The notes under the pieces are model-generated. The model saw only the letters and a list, made by a program, of their open reading frames with translations, made no database searches and was not told the origin of the DNA. Shown piece after piece: positions 27,565-32,906 of a DNA stretch of 32,906 nucleotides. Source of the stretch: Pleurocapsa sp. CCALA 161 (GTDB taxonomy: Bacteria > Cyanobacteriota > Cyanobacteriia > Cyanobacteriales > Xenococcaceae); NCBI RefSeq assembly GCF_003003995.1, contig NZ_PVWF01000057.1, positions 1-32,906 on the forward strand, written 5' to 3'. The translations under genes were made by a program, and so were the position numbers. How positions within the stretch are numbered: the stretch's first letter is position 1; each line of letters opens with the position of its first letter.

Positions 27565-27925
27565 ACTTAGTTAGAAGTTTTAACTGAAATATTGCTGAAT
27601 TGCTTAACCTTGGCTGGTAGGATAACTCGATTTGGTTCGTACAAGTAGTTAGAAGTCTACTTGAGAATTTAAAATTAGAGTTTTGTAAATTTTAAATTAG
27701 AGGTTATAGAAAAATTTTTGAGTAAAACATAAGTAAGTTTAGTTAATTATTTTAATCTGAATTATATAGTTAGCTACACAGGATCTAGTTTGCCCAAAAT
27801 TTAAATGTCAAATATAAATTTAGTGATTCAAAATAGAGTTGCTTATAATCATCTGTGATGTTTTGTTTCTTCACGCTTTGAGCGACATCATTTTAAGAGC
27901 TTTAAATACCATTTATTTAGCCTAT
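27565..27925. other. Divergent intergenic region between the CheA-like gene and purU
   Basis: No gene is supported in these 361 bases if purU starts at 27926. An 11-bp AT-only dyad, AATTTAAAATT/AATTTTAAATT, lies at 27666-27698 with an 11-base loop. A TATAAT at 27844-27849 is a possible -10 for purU, 82 bases before its ATG; a matching -35 is poor. The sequence is otherwise very AT-rich. Confidence 0.5.
27844..27849 (+). promoter_or_regulatory. Candidate -10 box for purU
   Basis: TATAAT stands 82 bases before the ATG of purU. The -35 region is not convincing. If transcription starts just downstream, an upstream TTG at 27839 could not be the start codon, which supports 27926. Confidence 0.3.
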
Positions 27926-28780
27926 ATGAGAGAATCTACTGCAACCTTATTGATTTCTTGTCCCGATCGCCCAGGATTAGTCGCTAAAATTGCTAATTTT
28001 ATTTATGCTAATGGGGGCAATATAATTCATGCCGACCAGCATACGGATTGCGCTACAAGTTTATTCTTGATTCGCATTGAATGGCAACTCATCGGCTTTA
28101 ATTTACCTCGTGAAGCGATCGCCATGGCTTTTTCGGCGATCGCCAAACCTCTTCAGGCTAGTTGGCAACTACACTTTTCTGATACTAAACCAAAGATTGC
28201 TATTTGGGTAACAAAACAAGATCATTGTCTTTGGGATTTGCTTTGGCGATATCAAGCTCATGAGTTACCTGGTCATATTGCTTTAATTATCAGTAATCAT
28301 CCTCATTTGGAAGCGATCGCTAAACAGTTTAAACTCGATTTTTATCATTTGCCGATAACTAAAGAAAATAAAGCAGAACAAGAAGCTAGACAACTAGAAC
28401 TTTTGGCGCAGTATCAAATAGATTTGGTGGTTTTAGCTAAGTATATGCAGATTCTTTCCCCAGATTTAATTAATAATTTTCCGCAGATTATTAATATTCA
28501 TCATTCGTTTTTACCTGCTTTTTCTGGCGCAAAACCTTATCATCGCGCTCACGCCCGAGGAGTTAAGATTATTGGAGCAACGGCTCATTATGTTACGCCA
28601 GATCTTGATGAAGGACCAATTATTGAACAGGAAGTGGTGCGAGTAAACCATCAGGATACGGCTCAAGATTTAGTCCGCAAGGGTAAAGATTTGGAACGAC
28701 TAGTGCTATCTCGCGCCGTGAGACTTCATCTGCAAAATCGTATCCTAATTTACGACAATAAGACTGTTGTTTTTAGCTAA
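27926..28780 (+). CDS. purU: Formyltetrahydrofolate deformylase
   Basis: A 284-residue enzyme that hydrolyses 10-formyltetrahydrofolate to tetrahydrofolate and formate, balancing one-carbon pools and feeding formate to PurT. The N-terminal ACT domain (TATLLISCPDRPGLVAKIA, residues 4-22) is followed by a formyltransferase domain. Its Asn-His-Asp catalytic set is visible in INIHHSFLPAF, GATAHYV and DLDEGPI. I chose the ATG at 27926 because it gives the family length (280 in Escherichia coli) and begins the ACT domain as usual. An in-frame TTG at 27839 would add 29 hydrophobic residues without homology. It ends 37 bases before the rsmA start and probably shares its transcript. Confidence 0.92.
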   Translation: MRESTATLLISCPDRPGLVAKIANFIYANGGNIIHADQHTDCATSLFLIRIEWQLIGFNLPREAIAMAFSAIAKPLQASWQLHFSDTKPKIAIWVTKQDHCLWDLLWRYQAHELPGHIALIISNHPHLEAIAKQFKLDFYHLPITKENKAEQEARQLELLAQYQIDLVVLAKYMQILSPDLINNFPQIINIHHSFLPAFSGAKPYHRAHARGVKIIGATAHYVTPDLDEGPIIEQEVVRVNHQDTAQDLVRKGKDLERLVLSRAVRLHLQNRILIYDNKTVVFS

Positions 28781-28817
28781 TTTAACCAATTTTCACCCAA
28801 TCAATCCTAATTCTAAT

Positions 28818-29660
28818 ATGACTTCCAGTAAAAGCACGGCAAAACGCTCTATTCGACCTCGTAAACAATTTGGCCAGCATTGGTTGAGGGATGAAGAAAT
28901 CTTAGAGCGAATTATTATGGCTGCGGAATTAACCAAAAGCGATCGCGTTCTCGAAATTGGGCCAGGAACAGGTAGTTTAACCAGCCGACTACTATCGATG
29001 GTTTCTGCTTTGGTGTCAGTAGAAATAGACCGTGATTTATGTAAAAAACTAGTACATAAATATGGTGAGCAAGATAATTTTCTCTTGATTCAAGATGATT
29101 TTTTAAAATCAGATTTAGCATCTTTTCTGCAAGATTTCCCTAAGTTTCAAAATCCCCATAAAGTAGTTGCCAATATTCCCTATAACATTACAGGGCCGAT
29201 TATTGCCAAGCTACTCGGCAAAATTGCGACTCCTGCACCCCAGCAGTATGAATCGATTGTGCTATTAGTTCAAAAAGAAGTGGGCGATCGCTTAGTAGCT
29301 ATTCCTGGTAGCAAAGCATACGGCGCATTATCAATTCGAGTACAGTATTTAGCTAGTTGCGAACTAATTTGTGATGTTCCTGCTAAATCTTTTTATCCTC
29401 GACCTAAAGTAGATTCAGTAGTCATTAAATTAACTCCTAGAATTCTCCCAGATCCTGCTCATAATCCAAGGCAATTGGAGACATTATTAAAACTAGGTTT
29501 TGCCAGCCGCCGTAAGATGTTACACAATAATTTGCAAAGTCTAATTAAAATTGCCGAGCTTACTCCCATTCTGGAGAAACTTAATTTCAATCCTCAATGT
29601 CGTGCTGAAGATTTGAGCTTAGAAGAATGGATTTTATTAAGTAATAATATTAATTGTTAG
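28818..29660 (+). CDS. rsmA: 16S rRNA dimethyladenosine transferase
   Basis: A 280-residue methyltransferase (KsgA) that dimethylates the two adjacent adenines in the 3'-terminal hairpin of 16S rRNA during late small-subunit assembly. The N-terminus has RPRKQFGQHWLRD, the SAM-binding motif is VLEIGPGTGSLTSRL, and the catalytic motif is NIPYNITGPI. The C-terminal helical domain includes GFASRRKMLHNNL. The ATG at 28818 is preferred over an in-frame TTG at 28767, which would overlap purU and add residues without homology. Escherichia coli KsgA is 273 residues. The gene follows purU closely. Confidence 0.95.
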   Translation: MTSSKSTAKRSIRPRKQFGQHWLRDEEILERIIMAAELTKSDRVLEIGPGTGSLTSRLLSMVSALVSVEIDRDLCKKLVHKYGEQDNFLLIQDDFLKSDLASFLQDFPKFQNPHKVVANIPYNITGPIIAKLLGKIATPAPQQYESIVLLVQKEVGDRLVAIPGSKAYGALSIRVQYLASCELICDVPAKSFYPRPKVDSVVIKLTPRILPDPAHNPRQLETLLKLGFASRRKMLHNNLQSLIKIAELTPILEKLNFNPQCRAEDLSLEEWILLSNNINC

Positions 29661-29709
29661 GACAAAATTAAGAAAGTTTCTTGCCTGTTGTCTTGGTGCG
29701 CGTTCCCAT

Positions 29710-29726
29710 GCTGGGGAAACCCCAGC
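29710..29726. repeat. GC-rich hairpin downstream of rsmA
   Basis: GCTGGGG and CCCCAGC form a perfect 7-bp stem with an AAA loop, much richer in GC than its surroundings. No T tract follows. It resembles part of a dispersed palindromic repeat and could also act as an rsmA terminator. An open frame without a start codon runs through it on the minus strand. Confidence 0.5.
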
Positions 29727-29856
29727 GGGGTCGTTTACATCGCATAGTTTGATGCACCGCTTTTTCTTCAAATCATCAAATACAGAGATCGCATCATCAA
29801 TATGCTTGATAATATTCCATACTCCGTGCTGAAAGTCACGCCAGAATTATGACTTC

Positions 29857-30393
29857 TTACTCTTTAACTGGTTGCTTCATGCGCTCCTCAATCTCTTCTA
29901 AAGTTTTGAGTAGAATCCTCTTGGCTTGTAAATTCCAGCCCAATTTTTGAACGTTGATAGCGATGGGAATGCCGATAGCTGGCGCGAGGAAATCAACAGG
30001 CTGGCGTAAGGAAATGCCAAATAATAATCCTAATCCCGCAATTCCCCAAAAGGGCAAGGCTACCGTCTGCCGCTGCTCTTCAATTAGCTTACCAAAAAGA
30101 CCTTTCGGCATTAATTCTAATAATTCTGCTTTGACTTCCTTTTGTTCTTTAGGGGTAACAGAAATACCAATTTTGCGCCTTAATTTTTCAATCTTGCGAG
30201 CATCGCTACTGTATACGGCTAGCTCGTCTTCAGCCATAGCGATGAGGCGTTCTAATTGCACGTTTTTGCCGTCCATTATGTTGATAATATTTTTTATAGT
30301 GTTGTGAACATTATAAATTAAGCCGTGTAGCAATTTTAGAGTATTTAGTTGAGGATACTCGGCGAAAAATTCACCGTACAGATATTTAGACAC
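29857..30393 (-). CDS. Unknown protein with a membrane hairpin, downstream of the DUF29 gene
   Basis: I do not recognise this family. The frame from a GTG at 30393 encodes 178 residues; the ATG at 30276 would give 139. The part from residue 40 (MDGKNVQLERLIAMAEDELA) looks better conserved in style: charged helices, then two adjacent hydrophobic segments near 112-131 and 135-152 (LPFWGIAGLGLLFGIS, FLAPAIGIPIAI), then a helical tail rich in K and E. That suggests a small membrane-associated coiled-coil protein. It begins 24 bases after the stop of the DUF29 gene, so the two are probably one operon. The start is the uncertain point. Confidence 0.6.
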   Translation of the reverse strand: MSKYLYGEFFAEYPQLNTLKLLHGLIYNVHNTIKNIINIMDGKNVQLERLIAMAEDELAVYSSDARKIEKLRRKIGISVTPKEQKEVKAELLELMPKGLFGKLIEEQRQTVALPFWGIAGLGLLFGISLRQPVDFLAPAIGIPIAINVQKLGWNLQAKRILLKTLEEIEERMKQPVKE

Positions 30394-30413
30394 CTAATTT
30401 GGCATTACATAAA

Positions 30414-30444
30414 GCGATTAGGCTTCGCCTACCCTACGGATCGC
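30414..30444. repeat. 31-bp dispersed repeat forming the DUF29 C-terminus
   Basis: GCGAT (30414-30418) and ATCGC (30440-30444) are inverted ends around AGGCTTCGCCT, itself a small palindrome, and ACCCTACGG. It aligns with the repeat-like DNA at 5215-5231 in the kinase gene. Sequences of the type AGGCTTCGCCTACCCTACGG are found in many copies in some cyanobacterial genomes. Confidence 0.55.
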
Positions 30445-30843
30445 CTGATCGATGATTTGCTGACGATCTAACTTAACTGCTAATTCTTCTATACTGAGCT
30501 TGCCTTCAAAAGCTTCATAGGCTGCCTCCTCCATCGCGTCATCAAATGTTTCTGCAAACATCGTCGCGATCGCTTCTGGTTTAGCGTAATAGCCTCCAGA
30601 CTTTCTTCTTTTGTTAGTTTTGTTGATACCTTTGACGGAGTTGGAAATAGATCTATTCCAAAAGCTAGTAGTTCTTTGTTCGGCTTCTTGCTTAATTAGG
30701 TGCATCAAAAGAATCACCATGTAGCTTTCTATTTTATTTAACTTGTCTTCAACGGACATTTCTTCTAGCTCATTAACTATTTTTAAAGCTCCCTGATAAT
30801 CCTGTTCTTCTATCCTTTTTCTCAGTTCCTGTAGTTCAAACAT
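30418..30843 (-). CDS. DUF29-family protein
   Basis: A 141-residue protein of the DUF29 type common in multicopy sets in cyanobacteria. Typical features are ELQELRKRIEEQDYQGAL near the N-terminus, a KIESYMVILLMHLIKQEAEQR segment near 38-58 and TTSFWNRSI after it. The C-terminal part (KPEAIATMFAETFDDAMEEA, then FEGKLSIEELAV) is helical. No catalytic motif is known for the family. The last six codons (RRVGEA) and the stop fall inside a short dispersed repeat at 30414-30444, so the natural C-terminus may have been replaced. Confidence 0.75.
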   Translation of the reverse strand: MFELQELRKRIEEQDYQGALKIVNELEEMSVEDKLNKIESYMVILLMHLIKQEAEQRTTSFWNRSISNSVKGINKTNKRRKSGGYYAKPEAIATMFAETFDDAMEEAAYEAFEGKLSIEELAVKLDRQQIIDQAIRRVGEA

Positions 30844-30950
30844 TAATCTTGCTGCTCGATCAACTTTATAAATATTCTACTTATAGCTTATAGCTTTGCT
30901 CGTTTACGCGGCTCTGAAATGTCCTATGATAATCAGCATTAAACAACTTC

Positions 30951-30974
30951 ATTATTTAAATGATTATTTAAATG
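30951..30974 (+). repeat. 12-bp tandem duplication at the start of the lyase gene
   Basis: ATTATTTAAATG is present twice head to tail. The ATG of the second copy is the start codon at 30972. The ATG of the first copy (30960) opens ATG ATT ATT TAA, whose stop abuts the true ATG. Confidence 0.85.
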
Positions 30975-31580
30975 AATTTTTCTCCTCAACTGACTGCACT
31001 AGCTGGCTATTTAGCTGGAGAATTTAGTAACCAAGCTCAAGCGATCGCGCAACCCGCTTGGTTCGTTAATTTGCGCCTGTGGATTCGCCCAGTACCTATT
31101 TTTACTGACGATAGCATTACTTTATTTGCGGAACAGGCTAACATTCTTAAGCTTGAGCAGCCTTATCGTCCGCGAATTTTGCGTTTAACAGAGCGAGAAA
31201 ATGAAAATATTGAAGTGGAATTTTATATGTTTGAGGATCTGGCTACTGCTAGAGGCGCGGGACAAAATAAAGATTTCATTGCCCAGATTACCCCCGATAA
31301 AATTAAGTTTTTACCCAACTGTACTCTTAAGGTTGCTACTCAGGAATTAGGTGACGGAAAATACTGTTTTGCCACTACTCCAGTAACCAATGAACCCTGT
31401 AGCGTTACTTATCAAGGTAGTACTTTTCAGGTTTTTCTGGGCTTCAAAGCTACAGCCAACGAGCTACTGACTTATGACAAAGGTATCGATCCTGCAACTG
31501 GAAAAGGAACTTGGGGTGCGTTAATGGGTGCATATGCTTTTACGAAGCTGCAAGATTTTGCTCAAGAATTAAATCTGTAA
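30972..31580 (+). CDS. CpcT/CpeT-family phycobiliprotein chromophore lyase
   Basis: A 202-residue lyase of the CpcT/CpeT family, which attaches a bilin to a cysteine of phycobiliprotein beta subunits (CpcT acts on Cys-153/155 of beta-phycocyanin). Diagnostic parts are LAGEFSNQAQA near 14-24, RLWIRPVPIF near 35-44, LRLTERENENIEVEFYMFED, and GTWGALMGAYAFTKLQDF near the C-terminus. The length fits the family. Whether it is CpcT or a CpeT-like paralogue cannot be told from sequence inspection. No phycobilisome structural genes are in the window. The downstream gene follows after 25 bases. The start codon lies in a tandem duplication with a 3-codon mini-ORF just before it. Confidence 0.9.
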   Translation: MNFSPQLTALAGYLAGEFSNQAQAIAQPAWFVNLRLWIRPVPIFTDDSITLFAEQANILKLEQPYRPRILRLTERENENIEVEFYMFEDLATARGAGQNKDFIAQITPDKIKFLPNCTLKVATQELGDGKYCFATTPVTNEPCSVTYQGSTFQVFLGFKATANELLTYDKGIDPATGKGTWGALMGAYAFTKLQDFAQELNL

Positions 31581-31605
31581 CAATTATTGTGGAGTTGCGA
31601 TTCGG

Positions 31606-32604
31606 ATGAAGATGAATAAAATCTGGTTATTGTGGGAAATTCCGTTAGCTTGCTTATCTTTTTTATTTAATAAGATAGTTAAATTCGCGATCGGCAATTT
31701 GTTTACGGTTTATCTGGCACTGAATAAAAAGAAGGCTTCCCAGTGGCGCGTATTGTCGGCGAAGATGATTAAAGCGCCTTTGATTTTACCAGTTCTGATG
31801 ACCAAAGGCCCAAGGTGGAACACTCACGCCATTATTGGTACTTTAGGGCCATTTAAAGTTACAGAGGCGATCGCTATTGATACGAAAACTGCTAATCAAT
31901 CTGCTCGTTCTTGGATTGCAGTAGTGTATAGTTTTCCTGGATATAAAACCGTTGCCAGCCTCGAATCAGAGCAGTTAGATCCTGCTAGTTCTTGGCAGAC
32001 AATTAAGTTACCTGCGGGTAGATATTCTCTAGGAGTTCGCTATTATAATCGTGCCGAAATTATTAACTATCCAGCTATAAAAATAGACGAGCAATTGTTT
32101 GTTGAACCTTATAATATTCCTAGCGATATCAACAAGTATTACCATGATTTAATTAACGCTAAAAATTGGTTTTACTCCAGCCTGCACTACTATATCTTTA
32201 CGATCCTGAAGCTGCGTAACTATCTACCAGAATCTTTTGTCCGCAACGAATACTTACCCGTTGGCGCTCCTGCGACCCATTTTGCCTATAATTATTTAGA
32301 CGCTCAACAAACTCTCCAAATCACCACTGCACCTATAATTATCGAGCAGTTTGATATTTACTTTACTCTTTATGATCGCTCTAGTTTACCTTTAACTTGG
32401 TGTATTATTACCGAGCCGAAATATACCCTAGCCCCGCAAGATAAACAAGGTTACTTTTTAGTGAGAATCCGCCCAAAACCTGAGTTTAGCAAGACTGAGA
32501 TTAAAGTTAAGTCGGCAATATTGGTAGTAGATAGCTCAAATCAGTGTCTAACTATTGAAGATTCTCAGGTCACTCTCGACTCATCCGCCACAGCTATTGT
32601 CTAA
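31606..32604 (+). CDS. DUF6208-like cyanobacterial protein
   Basis: A 332-residue protein that I take to be the DUF6208 family, from memory of its N-terminus (KIWLLWEIPLACLSFLF). Residues 5-20 and 22-36 are hydrophobic, giving an N-terminal membrane anchor. The rest is soluble with many beta-like stretches: KGPRWNTHAIIGTLGPFKV near 67-85, SWIAVVYSFPGYKTVASL, and YSLGVRYYNRAEIINYPAI. There is no recognisable catalytic motif. It lies 25 bases after the CpcT/CpeT lyase on the same strand and 39 bases before tldD, so it is probably in their operon. The start at 31606 has a second Met two codons later. Confidence 0.7.
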   Translation: MKMNKIWLLWEIPLACLSFLFNKIVKFAIGNLFTVYLALNKKKASQWRVLSAKMIKAPLILPVLMTKGPRWNTHAIIGTLGPFKVTEAIAIDTKTANQSARSWIAVVYSFPGYKTVASLESEQLDPASSWQTIKLPAGRYSLGVRYYNRAEIINYPAIKIDEQLFVEPYNIPSDINKYYHDLINAKNWFYSSLHYYIFTILKLRNYLPESFVRNEYLPVGAPATHFAYNYLDAQQTLQITTAPIIIEQFDIYFTLYDRSSLPLTWCIITEPKYTLAPQDKQGYFLVRIRPKPEFSKTEIKVKSAILVVDSSNQCLTIEDSQVTLDSSATAIV

Positions 32605-32643
32605 AATATATCTACATCAACACTTCTTGTCACTAAAGCACCA

Positions 32644-32906
32644 ATGGTACAAGCACCGATTCAACCAAAGACTAAAGATACCCAAGCATTAGCTATCCTG
32701 GCTGTCGATCTAATCCGTCAGGCGGGTTGTGAATATGGCGATATTCGGATTTGCCACTATCGAAACCAAAACTTATCCGCGAGAGATCGCTCTTTAAATC
32801 GCCTTAGTGACAACGTTAGCTCAGGTTTTGGAATAAGAGTGCTATTAGACGGTGCATGGGGTTTTGCTGCTTCTCATCGCATTACTCCAGCAGAAATCAC
32901 GCGGAT
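32644..32906 (+). CDS. tldD: TldD, N-terminal part, cut by the window end
   Basis: The open frame runs from the ATG at 32644 to the window edge and encodes at least 87 residues. The N-terminus matches TldD-like proteins: ILAVDLIRQAGCEYGDIRI near residues 19-37, then NRLSDNVSSGFGIRVLLDG and AWGFAASHRI. The zinc-binding HExxxH site would lie in the missing part. TldD and TldE form a heterodimeric protease that degrades unfolded peptides; TldE is encoded at 5909-7192 of this window. The gene lies 39 bases after the DUF6208-like gene. Confidence 0.88.
   Translation, partial: MVQAPIQPKTKDTQALAILAVDLIRQAGCEYGDIRICHYRNQNLSARDRSLNRLSDNVSSGFGIRVLLDGAWGFAASHRITPAEITR

Noticed and set aside
27839-27925. 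TTG start for purU adding 29 residues
   Set aside because: The extra residues have no match to PurU, a -10-like TATAAT lies inside them, and the ATG at 27926 gives the usual length.
28767-28817. TTG start for rsmA overlapping purU
   Set aside because: The ATG at 28818 starts the protein at the family-typical place; the 17 extra residues are not conserved.

Overview
The window is chromosomal DNA of a cyanobacterium. The signs are the many HIP1-type GCGATCGC octamers scattered through genes, a split-intein DnaE N-half, a CpcT/CpeT-type phycobiliprotein lyase, a CPP1-like protein, and several families known mainly from cyanobacteria (DUF3119, DUF3086, DUF2839). The DNA is AT-rich and carries many short dispersed and tandem repeats, which fits a large repeat-rich genome. 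Which cyanobacterial order it belongs to cannot be settled from this window.

Layout. 1-243: end of an unseen neighbour with two hairpins. 244-2112: a YihY/BrkB membrane protein convergent with an EamA-type exporter. 2359-4192: DUF3119 then DUF3086. 4244-5764 (-): Ser/Thr kinase with an unusual activation-loop insert. 5909-7192: TldE/PmbA. 7232-7660: a decayed TPR fragment beside a palindromic repeat. 7886-9442: Lnt. 9593-10946: ECF sigma factor with its RskA-like anti-sigma factor, followed by a 171-bp MITE-like element. 11195-13930 (-): DnaE N-half with the split-intein N fragment. 14391-15185: membrane-anchored TPR-like protein. 15182-17595 (-): pyrG then DUF554. 17892-18542 (-): HAD phosphatase. 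18708-19610: DUF2839 and CPP1-like. 19715-20149 (-): one-cysteine PrxQ. 20323-22153: pstC and pstA. 22289-23956 (-): SpoIID-domain protein bracketed by heptanucleotide arrays. 24052-27564 (-): CheA-like kinase without Hpt, with two receiver domains. 27926-29660: purU and rsmA. 29857-30843 (-): DUF29 protein and an unknown membrane-hairpin protein. 30972-32906: CpcT/CpeT lyase, a DUF6208-like protein, and the start of TldD, cut by the window end.

Most genes are housekeeping and each works with partners elsewhere. DnaE-N needs an unlinked DnaE-C, PstCA needs PstS and PstB, and the Hpt-less CheA-like protein needs a phosphodonor domain in trans. TldE and TldD lie about 25 kb apart in the same window. 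The less ordinary content is in the repeats: one family of short dispersed repeats has become coding sequence in a kinase activation loop and at a DUF29 C-terminus, a MITE-like element has duplicated a stop codon, and a 12-bp tandem duplication has placed a 3-codon mini-ORF directly against the start of the lyase gene. I see no CRISPR array, rRNA, tRNA, complete insertion sequence or defence island, and no clear wholly new multi-gene system.
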